Positions 14,046 to 20,759 of a stretch of 20,759 nucleotides of DNA are shown piece by piece. This stretch comes from JBBRWO01 sp964388455 (GTDB lineage Bacteria > Actinomycetota > Coriobacteriia > Anaerosomatales > JAAXUF01): NCBI GenBank assembly GCA_964388455.1, contig CAYMAN010000032.1, positions 1-20,759 on the forward strand. The letters are read 5' to 3'. The translations under genes were made by a program, and so were the position numbers. Numbering within the stretch: position 1 is the first letter of the stretch; each line of letters opens with the position of its first letter. Under the pieces are notes generated by a model. The model saw only the letters and a list, made by a program, of their open reading frames with translations. It had not been told where the DNA came from and searched no databases.

Positions 14046-14810
14046 ATGTCGCAACGGATGCCTACACTGTTCATCGGCCACGGTTCTCCCGAAAACGCGC
14101 TGGCCGATAACGCCTACACCCGCCATCTCACGGCGCTCGCCGCCGACATTCCGCGTCCCGCAGCGGTGCTGGTGGTCAGCGCCCACTTCATCAGCCGCGG
14201 CGTCGCGGTCACCAGCGCAGCACACCCGCACACCATCCACGACTTCTACGGCTTCCCTGAAGCGCTCGGTCGCATTCAGTACCCGGCGCCCGGTGTCCCC
14301 GAGCTCGCCGATGAGGTCGCAACGATGTTGGGCGGCATCGGCGACGAGTCCTGGGGGCTCGATCATGCGTCGTGGTCGCCCATGCGGCACATGTGGCCTG
14401 ACGCCGATGTGCCCGCGGTCGAGCTCTCGCTGGATCTGCGCGCGCCTGCCGCCGATCACTACGCGCTGGGGCAACGACTGGCAGAGCTGCCTGACCGCGG
14501 TGTGCTCATCCTCGGCAGTGGCAACATCGTTCACAACCTACGGGCGATCGACTGGAATCGACCGCATGGTGGATACGATTGGAATGTCGCGTTCGATGCG
14601 GCAGTGGGAGAGGCACTCTCGCAGCGAGACGACGCGAAGCTGATGGACTATCCGGAGCTGCCCGGCGGGAAGCTGTCGGTCCCCACGCCCGACCACTATC
14701 TGCCGCTCCTCTACGCGGCCGCGGCCGCAGGCACGGATGAGCAGGCGGTCACGACGTACGAGGGGCTGGAGATGGGCTCGGTCTCGATGCGATGTGTGAG
14801 GTTCGGCTAG
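14046..14810 (+). CDS. YgiD/DODA-type extradiol aromatic ring-opening dioxygenase
   Basis: 254 residues from ATG 14046, with GAGGAGA five bases upstream. It belongs to the 4,5-DOPA dioxygenase extradiol (LigB-like) family: FIGHGSPENAL at the N-terminus, SAHFISRG, IHDFYGFP, GLDHASWSPMRHM, and SGNIVHNLR. Candidate metal-binding His are H12, H47, H163 and H217 (TPDHYLP). Family members cleave catechols such as L-DOPA in plants; bacterial YgiD shows weak activity of this kind, and the natural substrate is unknown. It is divergent from arsS across 64 bases. A functional link to the ArsS block is not demonstrated. Confidence 0.92.
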   Translation: MSQRMPTLFIGHGSPENALADNAYTRHLTALAADIPRPAAVLVVSAHFISRGVAVTSAAHPHTIHDFYGFPEALGRIQYPAPGVPELADEVATMLGGIGDESWGLDHASWSPMRHMWPDADVPAVELSLDLRAPAADHYALGQRLAELPDRGVLILGSGNIVHNLRAIDWNRPHGGYDWNVAFDAAVGEALSQRDDAKLMDYPELPGGKLSVPTPDHYLPLLYAAAAAGTDEQAVTTYEGLEMGSVSMRCVRFG

Positions 14811-14845
14811 CATTAGGTCTCGTCCCAGAACCGAACGGAGCCGCG

Positions 14846-15355
14846 ATGCCTCGCGTCACCCCCTCGATCGCACTCGCGTCGGTCGTGCTCGGCCTGGCCG
14901 TCTCGGGTGTCCTGGCCGGGTGCACGCCCGTGATTCCGGCTGGCACCGCCGATGAGTCCGTGCCATCACCCGCAATGCCGTCACGCAAGGATGATCCCTT
15001 TCGCATGGATCCGGATGAGGTTCGAGCTCGGATCGCCACAAGCTTTCCGGCCGAGGTACCTGTGGTTTCGGGTGATGTCGTGCAGGGCAAGGCGCAGGGA
15101 ACGGCTGCGTGGGACTACGAACTCACGGTGGGGGCACCGGCGCCCACCGTGGCTGAATGGTACTTCGCCGAGTACCAGCGTCGCTCGTGGAAGTTGGACG
15201 AGCAGCCGACTCCGGCTCCGACCGACGGCATATTTCAGTTCACCATGCGTAAGGGACTGGCGGAGTCGCAGATCACCATCACTCACATCTCGCAAAACGA
15301 GAGTCGAGTGAATGTGATTCTCGGCGTAGGGACGCCGGTACTTGAGACGCAGTAG
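14846..15355 (+). CDS. Small lipoprotein, unknown function
   Basis: 169 residues from ATG 14846 (GGAG five bases upstream; the frame is open to 14792 but that part overlaps the dioxygenase gene). A hydrophobic segment ends in the lipobox LAGC, with C26 as the lipidated Cys. A Pro/Ser-rich spacer follows, and then a compact domain of about 110 residues with aromatic strand pieces (WDYELTVGAP, WYFAEYQRRSWKLDEQP, ITITHISQNESRVNVILGVG). Probably an outer-face membrane lipoprotein. No family recognised. Confidence 0.78.
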   Translation: MPRVTPSIALASVVLGLAVSGVLAGCTPVIPAGTADESVPSPAMPSRKDDPFRMDPDEVRARIATSFPAEVPVVSGDVVQGKAQGTAAWDYELTVGAPAPTVAEWYFAEYQRRSWKLDEQPTPAPTDGIFQFTMRKGLAESQITITHISQNESRVNVILGVGTPVLETQ

Positions 15356-15370
15356 CGCAGCGCCGTGCCG

Positions 15371-16594
15371 CTAGATCCGGCGGCTACCCCTGCGTGACCC
15401 GCTGACCTTGCCGCCGAAGACCGATCGCTTCACCTTGACGACCGGGCGTCCCGCGAACGGGATGATGCGGCCCGGTCGGTACTCGAAGCCATCGAGGTCC
15501 TCGGCGGGGAGGAGCTTGCCCAGCATGTACTCGATCTCGCGGAGCTGGACGATCTCGTCGGGACCCACAAAGGTGAGCGCGTAGCCGCTCGCTCCCGCGC
15601 GGCCGGTGCGGCCGATGCGGTGGACGTAATCCTCGGGGTTCTCGGGCACGTCGTAGTTGATGACGTGGCTGATGTCGGAGATGTCGATGCCGCGCGCGAC
15701 GATGTCGGTGGCGATGAGCACTTCGATCTCGCCGGCGCGGAAGTCCTCGAGCGCCTCCTGGCGAGCCTTCTGCGCGCGGTCCGCGTGCATGACGGCGACG
15801 CGGATGTCCATGCGGCCCAGAATCGTCTCGAGCATGTCGGCGCGCGCCTTGGTGCGAGTGAAGACCAGCACGCGGTCGGCTCCTCGGCGGGCCAGAACGC
15901 CCGCGAGCAGCTCAGGCTTCTGGGACTGCTCGACCGGCATGATCGCCTGCTCGACGCCCTCGGCGGTGGTGCCCTTGATGGCGATCTCGACGTACTCCGG
16001 ATCGTGCAGCATCCGGCCTACGATGTTGGTGATGTCTTCAGACAGCGTCGCCGAGAAGAGCAGGTTCTGGCGCTCCTTGGGCAGGAAGGCGAGGATGCGG
16101 CGGACGCTGGGCCAGAAGCCCATGTCGACCATGCGGTCGGCCTCGTCGAGTACCAGCACTTCGACTTCCGAGAGGTCCAGGTCGCCGCGCTCGTGCAGGT
16201 CGATCAGGCGACCCGGGGTGGCGACCAACACTTCGACGCCGCTCTTGAGCTTCTTGACCTGCGGCTCGTACTTCACGCCGCCGACCACAATGCAGGTGCG
16301 CTGTCCGGTGTGCTTGCCCACCACCGAGGCGACCTTCTCGATCTGCTGAGCGAGCTCGCGCGTGGGGGAGACGACGAGCGCGCGCGGAGAACCCGTGCCC
16401 ATGCCGATGCGCTGCATCAGCGGGAGGGTGAACGCGGCGGTCTTGCCGGTCCCGGTCTGGGCGGCGGCGACCACGTCGCGACCGGCCAACACCAACTCGA
16501 TGGACTGGCGCTGGATGGGTGTGGGCTCTGTGTAGCCCATCTCCTCGACGGCAGCGAGGATATCGTCGTTCAAGCCGAGTGTTCTGAATGTCAT
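15371..16594 (-). CDS. DEAD-box ATP-dependent RNA helicase, RhlE-like
   Basis: 407 residues from ATG 16594 (MTFRTLGL); the frame extends to 16642 but DEAD-box proteins of this group start here. All motifs are present in order: Q-motif GYTEPTPIQRQ, Walker A AQTGTGKT (45-52), PTRELAQQI, TPGRLID, DEAD 150-153, SAT 181-183, VLVFTRTKARAD, ATDIVARGIDIS and HRIGRTGRAG (325-334). A short basic tail (KVKRSVFGGKVSGSRRGSRR) ends it, an RNA-binding feature. Such helicases act in ribosome assembly, mRNA decay and cold adaptation. The sequence before ATG is CATACT-N6-ATG with no proper ribosome binding site, so the mRNA may be leaderless. It converges with the lipoprotein gene. Confidence 0.95.
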   Translation of the reverse strand: MTFRTLGLNDDILAAVEEMGYTEPTPIQRQSIELVLAGRDVVAAAQTGTGKTAAFTLPLMQRIGMGTGSPRALVVSPTRELAQQIEKVASVVGKHTGQRTCIVVGGVKYEPQVKKLKSGVEVLVATPGRLIDLHERGDLDLSEVEVLVLDEADRMVDMGFWPSVRRILAFLPKERQNLLFSATLSEDITNIVGRMLHDPEYVEIAIKGTTAEGVEQAIMPVEQSQKPELLAGVLARRGADRVLVFTRTKARADMLETILGRMDIRVAVMHADRAQKARQEALEDFRAGEIEVLIATDIVARGIDISDISHVINYDVPENPEDYVHRIGRTGRAGASGYALTFVGPDEIVQLREIEYMLGKLLPAEDLDGFEYRPGRIIPFAGRPVVKVKRSVFGGKVSGSRRGSRRI

Positions 16595-16600
16595 GCCCCT

Positions 16601-16606
16601 AGTATG
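16601..16606 (-). promoter_or_regulatory. Candidate leaderless -10 (CATACT) of the DEAD-box helicase
   Basis: CATACT lies exactly six bases before ATG 16594. AGGGG in between is too close to the ATG to be an ordinary Shine-Dalgarno. The hexamer only partly matches consensus. Confidence 0.35.
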
Positions 16607-16643
16607 CGCGAGGACGCGCTTCTGCGCTATCGACGCCGTCATC

Positions 16644-16661
16644 GGGCCGCGACATCGGCCC
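16644..16661. terminator. Possible hairpin after the epimerase gene
   Basis: GGGCCG (16644-16649) and CGGCCC (16656-16661) form a perfect 6-bp stem with a 6-nt loop in the 101-base gap between the epimerase stop and the helicase start. TTT follows on the plus strand only, so its role for the minus-strand epimerase is uncertain. Confidence 0.3.
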
Positions 16662-16695
16662 TTTCGACCGTTCTCGAAGCAGCAATCGAGCGCCG

Positions 16696-17607
16696 TCAGC
16701 GCACCAGGTCCGCGAGCGCGGAGTCCACATCAGCGAAACGGAACTCGAAGCCGGCGTCGAGGGCCTTCTCGGCGGACATGCGCTGGCTCATGAGCGTGTA
16801 GGGCGTCACCTCGCCGAGGATGAGCGTGAGGCCGAAGTCCGGCACGGGCAGCCACGAAGGCCGGTGCGTGACACGGCCCAACGCCGCCGAGAACGCCTTC
16901 ATGCGTACCGGGTTGGGTGCGCCGGCGTTCACGGGCCCGGACAGCGAGTCGCTGGTGATCGCGTATGCGTAGAGCCGGGCGATGTCGAGCTGATGCACCC
17001 AGCTGAACCACTGCTGCCCGCTGCCGACGGGTCCGCCTGCGAACAGTCGCATCGGCAGGAGCATGCGCGGCAGAAGCCCTTCGCTGCCGAGCACGACGCC
17101 GGTGCGCACCGTGACCACGCGGGTGCCGCTCGACTCGGCTCGCAGTGCGGCGCGCTCCCACTCCATGGCAAGGTCAGCGAGGAAGTCACCACCCGTACGC
17201 GCGTCCTCGGTCAGGAGCGTCTCGCCTGCATCGCCGTAGATGCCGACTGCGCTCGCGCCCACGTAGGCTCCGGGACCGCCGCCCTGCGCACGGGCGCTCT
17301 GCACCGCCGTGACCAGCGCCTCGGTGGTGTCGAGCCGGCTCGATCGCAACAGCGGTTTGGTCGCCGCGGTCCAGCGGCTCGCGATGGGGAAGCCGGACAG
17401 ATTCACGACAGCATCGGCGGCAAGTACGTCGGCGAGCCACGCACCGGTCTTGTCGGCGGGGTCGAAGGCCACCTCGCGCACCTTGGCCGGCGGTGTGACC
17501 GCACCGGGGCGGTGCGACAGCCACGTCACCTCATGGCCCTCGGCGGTGAGCAGCCGAGTGAGTTCTCGGCCGATGAAACCGTTGCCACCTGCAAGTGCGA
17601 TGCGCAT
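16696..17607 (-). CDS. TIGR01777-family NAD(P)-binding epimerase-like protein (SDR39U1/YfcH type)
   Basis: 303 residues from ATG 17607, with GAGGAGG four to five bases upstream. It has the Rossmann loop GGNGFIG (7-13), then DAVVNLSGFPIASRWT, the hallmark of the TIGR01777/SDR39U1 group, then ASAVGIYGD (about 118-126) containing a YG active-site-type segment, and the C-terminal DUF1731 block (GRVTHRPSWLPVPDFGLTLILGEV, SQRMSAEKALDAGFEFRF). The physiological substrate of this widespread family is unknown; NADP(H) binding is expected. It is divergent from an NmrA-like gene, another Rossmann protein, across a complex dyad. Confidence 0.92.
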   Translation of the reverse strand: MRIALAGGNGFIGRELTRLLTAEGHEVTWLSHRPGAVTPPAKVREVAFDPADKTGAWLADVLAADAVVNLSGFPIASRWTAATKPLLRSSRLDTTEALVTAVQSARAQGGGPGAYVGASAVGIYGDAGETLLTEDARTGGDFLADLAMEWERAALRAESSGTRVVTVRTGVVLGSEGLLPRMLLPMRLFAGGPVGSGQQWFSWVHQLDIARLYAYAITSDSLSGPVNAGAPNPVRMKAFSAALGRVTHRPSWLPVPDFGLTLILGEVTPYTLMSQRMSAEKALDAGFEFRFADVDSALADLVR

Positions 17608-17633
17608 GAATCCTCCTCGGTAGTTTCTGAATG

Positions 17634-17688
17634 ATACCCCTGGGGGGATTTGAAGACTCGTGGTCGCGCGAGACTCTTCAAGGGGTAT
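17634..17688. repeat. Nested composite dyad in a divergent promoter region
   Basis: Outer arms ATACCCC (17634-17640) and GGGGTAT (17682-17688) flank inner arms TTGAAGA-CTCG (17650-17660) and CGAG-AC-TCTTCAA (17669-17681). A 9-base insert separates the left outer and inner arms. The left part also reads CCCC-T-GGGG within ATACCCCTGGGGGGAT, resembling G/C-tract operators of CsoR/CstR-type repressors. It lies between the divergently transcribed epimerase and NmrA-like genes. Confidence 0.55.
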
Positions 17689-17722
17689 AGGTTCGATAGC
17701 ATCGAGTCCGAGGAGTCATCAG

Positions 17723-18571
17723 TTGCCGACCGAGACGGATCATCTGATTCTCGTGACTGGCGCCACAGGGCGCCAGGGAGGCAGCGTTGTGCGCCATCTC
17801 GCCGAGGATGGCTGGCGACTGGCGGCGCTGGTGCGAAACCCCGATGCTCCCGCGGCTCGAGCGCTGGCGGAGCGGGGAGTCGAACTCCGGCGCGGCGACC
17901 TGGAAGACCCGGCCTCACTCGATGCCGCACTTGCGGGAACCTACGGCGTCTACTCGGTCCAGAGCTGGGCCGAAGGGATCGATGCGGAGGTACGTCAGGG
18001 CACGAACCTGGCCGAGGCGGCGTCGCGAGCATCGGTCGAGCACTTCGTGTACTCATCGGTGGGTGGCGCCGAGAGAGCAACGGGGGTCCCGCACTTCGAC
18101 AGCAAGTGGCGCGTCGAGGAACGCATCCGCGAGATAGACCTACCCTACACCGTGTGGCGCCCGGTCTACTTCATGGAGAACCTGCTCGCGCAGCGTGACG
18201 CGATCAAGGCCGGACACCTTGCACCGCCACTGCCCCCGGACGTGCCGCTCCAGTTCATCGCGGTTGAAGACATCGGCGCCTTTGTGGCGATGTCGTTTCG
18301 CACGCCGGGTGCCTGGCTCGGCAAATGCACGGAGATCGCAAGTGACGAGCTGACGTTCACGCAGATCGCGGCGGCGCTCTCCAACGTGGTGCAGCGAGAG
18401 GTCGTGCTCGATCCGCTGAAGCTGCCGACAGAACCTGAGCGCCGGATCATGATGGAGTGGTTTGAGCGTGAGGGCTACCGAGCCGACATCGAGCGGATGC
18501 GCCAGCTCATCCCCGAGATCACGGATCTGGAGACGTGGGCGAGCATCATGATGGGCTGCCTAGCCTGCTGA
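17723..18571 (+). CDS. NmrA-like NAD(P)-binding protein
   Basis: 282 residues from TTG 17723, with AGGAG seven bases upstream; the frame is open to 17660 but that part overlaps the dyad. Rossmann loop GATGRQGG (13-20), DLEDPASLDAALAGTYGVYSVQ, HFVYSSVGGAE, HFDSKWRVEERIRE, YTVWRPVYFMENLL and FIAVEDIGAFVAMSF place it in the NmrA/HSCARG group. Such proteins sense the NADP/NADPH ratio or act as quinone or atypical reductases; catalytic Tyr/Lys is not clearly retained. The divergent partner is another NAD(P)-binding epimerase. Confidence 0.9.
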   Translation: MPTETDHLILVTGATGRQGGSVVRHLAEDGWRLAALVRNPDAPAARALAERGVELRRGDLEDPASLDAALAGTYGVYSVQSWAEGIDAEVRQGTNLAEAASRASVEHFVYSSVGGAERATGVPHFDSKWRVEERIREIDLPYTVWRPVYFMENLLAQRDAIKAGHLAPPLPPDVPLQFIAVEDIGAFVAMSFRTPGAWLGKCTEIASDELTFTQIAAALSNVVQREVVLDPLKLPTEPERRIMMEWFEREGYRADIERMRQLIPEITDLETWASIMMGCLAC

Positions 18572-18591
18572 CCTATAGCTGAGGGCCGACT

Positions 18592-19350
18592 TTAAGGCTG
18601 CTCGCCCAGAATCACGAGGCTGCTCTCCCGTACCGAGATTCTCTGCTGGTCCGCGGCGCTCATATCGGGCTCCGCGGTTTCGCCACGCTGCGGGCCGTAA
18701 TCGCCGAACTGTGCGTGGTTGGCGCCCGGGATCTCCAGGAAGCGCGTGTCTTGAGGGAGCAGTCTGCGAGCGTTCACCCACGACTCTCGATTCACCACGG
18801 TATCCTGCGTCCCGACCAGAGAACTGACCCGCAGACCGCTTTGGGAGAGGCTTGGCGAGCTTGGAGGGTAGGACGCGAGCAGCACAAGGCCATCGATGAC
18901 GTCCAGGTTGCGTGCAGCGTACTGCGCCGCCAGGACACCTCCGAGCGAGTGCCCGCCGATTGTCCGGCTCGCTACGTCGGGGTTGTTCTCGATTGCCGCG
19001 CTGGCCGCGTTGGGCCTCAGGACCGCGAGGGCGAGCGGCATCTCGCAGATCACGACAACGCAGTCTCGCTGCGCCAGAGCGCGTGCGTAGGGCGCGTAGC
19101 TGCGCGGATCGACGTGTCCACCCGGGTAGAAGATGTAGCCGTGGGTCGCCTTATCACCGGTGGGCGTGAACACCCAGCCTTCGTCCGCGCGCTCGACGGT
19201 CACGGTACTGTCGGAGTCGAGCGCGTCGAGTGCCGAGTCCGTCGGCCCAAGCGGCGTCAGACCCCAGATAAGGAAGCCGCCGAGAACCACGACGAGCAGA
19301 GCGGGCACGACGAAGAGCCAGCGAAGAGCCCGCCCGGTCCTCGGCTTCAT
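18592..19350 (-). CDS. Membrane-anchored alpha/beta hydrolase
   Basis: 252 residues from ATG 19350, which overlaps the nitroreductase stop by four bases (ATGA); a longer frame to 19410 is less likely. A basic stretch and one membrane helix (about 11-31) precede the hydrolase. The oxyanion region is near GYIFYPGGHVD (71-81), the nucleophile elbow GHSLGG has S135, the acid is probably D183 (GTQDTVV) and the base H212 (GANHAQFGDYG). This matches the PF12695-type alpha/beta hydrolases. The substrate is unknown; the catalytic domain should face the outside. Translational coupling with the nitroreductase suggests joint function. Confidence 0.88.
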   Translation of the reverse strand: MKPRTGRALRWLFVVPALLVVVLGGFLIWGLTPLGPTDSALDALDSDSTVTVERADEGWVFTPTGDKATHGYIFYPGGHVDPRSYAPYARALAQRDCVVVICEMPLALAVLRPNAASAAIENNPDVASRTIGGHSLGGVLAAQYAARNLDVIDGLVLLASYPPSSPSLSQSGLRVSSLVGTQDTVVNRESWVNARRLLPQDTRFLEIPGANHAQFGDYGPQRGETAEPDMSAADQQRISVRESSLVILGEQP

Positions 19351-20159
19351 GAGGTAGCTGTAGCGGGGACGAAGCGGGCCACGTCGAGGTCCGCGGAGAG
19401 ATCCTCCCATGCCCCGCTCACTCCGTACGAGAGCGCGGCGATCTCGACGTGCAGCATGGCGATTCCGCAGTCCAGTCGCTTGGTGACTTTGGGCGCCTCA
19501 AGCCGACTGCTCACAGACACGACCATCCCGTCGCCATCCCAGCGAAACCGCCATGGCTGCCGATTGACCGCCGAGGGAGCCTGTCGCGCCGTCTCCAGCG
19601 CGCCGATCGCCCATGAGGGCCAGCCGTCAGTGCCGCCGGGTGCTATCACTTCGACCGGCTTGCGACCATGAGAGCCGGCCATGCCGGTCATCGTTCGTTC
19701 CGTCGCCGTGTCCGAGGCGACCGCCGTTCCCAGCGGCGACGCCGCGAGAACCCGCTCGCCGGCCGCGAGTTCCACCAGGGACGCAGCCTTGTTGGGATCG
19801 AAGAAACCGCCGATCCAGCAGGTGTCGAGTGAGCGCGACGTCGCTTCGAGCACGATAGCCTCGCCGGTGTATCCCAAGTGTTGATTCGCGAACGGTGAGC
19901 GCGTATCGGCGATGAAGAGAAGCACGTGCGGCGCGTCAGTCACCTTTCCGTACCCGCCGATGATGCCTTTGAACATATCGACCGCCGGGTCTGTCACCAG
20001 CTCGACGCGTGCATCCGCGTACGGGCGGAATCGTGTGCAGAGACTCTCGATTGCAAGCAGCTCGGCGGTGTTGGCGGGCACGCCGTCGAACGAACGTCGC
20101 GAACGCCGGCGTGCAACCGCTGCCAGCCAGTCGGGCGCGTGCTCGGGTGTCGGGAGCAT
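19347..20159 (-). CDS. Nitroreductase-family protein, TM1586-like
   Basis: 270 residues from ATG 20159 (AGAGGA four bases upstream). The N-terminal ARRRSRRSFDGVP motif is the FMN-phosphate-binding start of nitroreductases, followed by GEAIVLEATSRSLDTCWIGGFFD. A second half repeats the fold (ALETARQAPSAVNRQPWRF, then RLDCGIAMLHVEIAALSYG), as in the TM1586-type (PF14512) proteins whose single chain mimics the usual dimer. Expected to bind FMN and use NAD(P)H on nitro or quinone compounds; substrate not evident. Its 3' end overlaps the hydrolase gene. Confidence 0.88.
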   Translation of the reverse strand: MLPTPEHAPDWLAAVARRRSRRSFDGVPANTAELLAIESLCTRFRPYADARVELVTDPAVDMFKGIIGGYGKVTDAPHVLLFIADTRSPFANQHLGYTGEAIVLEATSRSLDTCWIGGFFDPNKAASLVELAAGERVLAASPLGTAVASDTATERTMTGMAGSHGRKPVEVIAPGGTDGWPSWAIGALETARQAPSAVNRQPWRFRWDGDGMVVSVSSRLEAPKVTKRLDCGIAMLHVEIAALSYGVSGAWEDLSADLDVARFVPATATS

Positions 20160-20255
20160 GGGATCCTCTCGGATGGACGAGTGAAGGTCGTGGCCTACGA
20201 GTCATCTTACCCGCCACACGCCCTGCGGCGGGCGCGGAATCCCGACGTCATGCGG

Positions 20256-20261
20256 TATGCT
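20256..20261 (+). promoter_or_regulatory. Candidate -10 (TATGCT) upstream of dedA
   Basis: TATGCT 52 bases before ATG 20313, preceded by GCGG rather than an extended -10, and without a recognisable -35. Best match in the 153-base divergent gap. Confidence 0.3.
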
Positions 20262-20312
20262 TTCGCGTGAACCTGTCGCTGACTCGCCCTGATCCTGCGC
20301 TATCGGAGGACC

Positions 20313-20759
20313 ATGGAATTCCTGCAATTCTTTGTAGATCTGTTCTTCAACCTCGACGTCGTGTTGGCCGACTGGGTGGCCATGTACGGCGCATGGGTCT
20401 ACCTGATGTTGTTCCTGATCATCTTCTGCGAGACCGGCCTCGTGTTCATGGCGTTCCTGCCGGGTGACTCGTTGCTCTTCACCGCCGGCGCACTCGCCGC
20501 GCTCAGCACGTCAACGGGCGAGCCGGTGCTCAACGTCTGGCTGCTGCTCGGGCTCTTGTGGGTGGCAGCGGTTCTCGGCGACAACACCAACTACATCATC
20601 GGCCGCAAGTTCGGGACTGAGATGCTCGCCTCCGAGAAGATGCAGCGGTTCATCAAGCCCCAGTACGTGGATGAAACGCAGGCGTTCTTCGTGAAGCACG
20701 GTGGCAAGACGATCTCGTTCGCACGCTTCTTCCCGTTCATCCGCACGTTCGCGCCGTTC
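20313..20759 (+). CDS. DedA-family membrane protein (3' truncated)
   Basis: 149 residues are visible from ATG 20313, with GGAGG three bases upstream; the frame is open at the end of the window. Matches the DedA/SNARE-associated family: ETGLVFMAFLPGDSLLFTAGALAA near 39-62, LGDNTNYIIGRKFG near 91-104, and the FARFFPFIRTFAPF motif at the end, where conserved acidic and Arg residues sit on re-entrant loops. DedA proteins translocate undecaprenyl phosphate or phospholipids across the inner membrane and support envelope homeostasis. The last helices lie beyond the window. Confidence 0.93.
   Translation, partial: MEFLQFFVDLFFNLDVVLADWVAMYGAWVYLMLFLIIFCETGLVFMAFLPGDSLLFTAGALAALSTSTGEPVLNVWLLLGLLWVAAVLGDNTNYIIGRKFGTEMLASEKMQRFIKPQYVDETQAFFVKHGGKTISFARFFPFIRTFAPF

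Noticed and set aside
13368..14534. Minus-strand open frame of 388 codons
   Set aside because: Overlaps the radical SAM gene in another frame and the dioxygenase gene antisense; no domain and strongly Arg-rich.
15364..15384. GCCGC / GCGGC hairpin between lipoprotein and helicase genes
   Set aside because: A 5-bp stem overlapping the helicase stop codon, no T-run; expected by chance at this GC content.
15620..16801. Long plus-strand open frame (393 codons)
   Set aside because: Antisense to the DEAD-box helicase; the Asp/Val/His-rich product is a mirror of the helicase codons.

Overview
The window is about 20.8 kb of GC-rich DNA. It carries 22 complete or 5'/3'-truncated protein-coding genes plus one nested reading frame, and no tRNA, rRNA, insertion sequence, CRISPR array or phage gene that I can recognise. 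Dense packing, frequent GTG/TTG starts, a TipA-type MerR regulator, cell-wall-binding type 2 repeats and GC-rich third positions point to an actinobacterium. Several redox and Fe-S proteins would fit a deep-branching, possibly anaerobic group such as the Coriobacteriia, but that placement is inference. No gap between genes exceeds 300 bases; the longest is 860-1086 (227 b).

Layout. 1-231 is the 3' end of typA (ribosome-associated GTPase) with a strong hairpin terminator. 341-859 (minus) is a small secreted or membrane-anchored protein, divergent from a twin-CDGSH iron-sulfur protein (1087-1782). A Crp-type palindrome lies between them. 1816-2589 (minus) is a TipA-like MerR regulator with its own 19-bp-spacer promoter and a strong internal ribosome binding site that would yield a separate 144-residue drug-binding domain. 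Upstream of it on the minus strand are a large membrane protein with a degenerate alkaline-phosphatase-like ectodomain (2648-4951), a small unknown protein (4911-5291) and a DUF1295 membrane enzyme (5400-6194).

6334-8142 (plus) is a tight three-gene operon: small membrane protein, GNAT acetyltransferase, lone ABC ATPase. 8219-9787 is a self-contained unit with its own promoter and terminator; it encodes a secreted protein with a PPC-like domain and three cell-wall-binding repeats. 9961-10752 is a multi-pass membrane protein.

10781-13981 (minus) is the most interesting block. It holds an ArsS-family radical SAM enzyme with a candidate leaderless promoter, a fusion of the two 'rSAM/selenodomain-associated' transferases, and an AlkD-like DNA alkylation-repair protein whose start overlaps the previous stop. 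It reads as an arsenosugar-type or related natural-product pathway with an unexpected DNA-repair partner; no arsM is visible here. Divergent from it is a YgiD/DODA-type dioxygenase (14046-14810), then a lipoprotein (14846-15355).

15371-17607 (minus) holds a DEAD-box RNA helicase and a TIGR01777-type epimerase. Divergent from the latter, across a striking nested dyad, is an NmrA-like NAD(P)-binding protein (17723-18571). 18592-20159 (minus) is a nitroreductase and alpha/beta-hydrolase pair joined by a 4-nt overlap, and the window ends inside a DedA-family membrane protein (20313 onward). Most of the window is ordinary housekeeping and accessory sequence. The items most worth a second look are the ArsS block, the nested TipAS start, the Crp-like promoter and the composite dyad.
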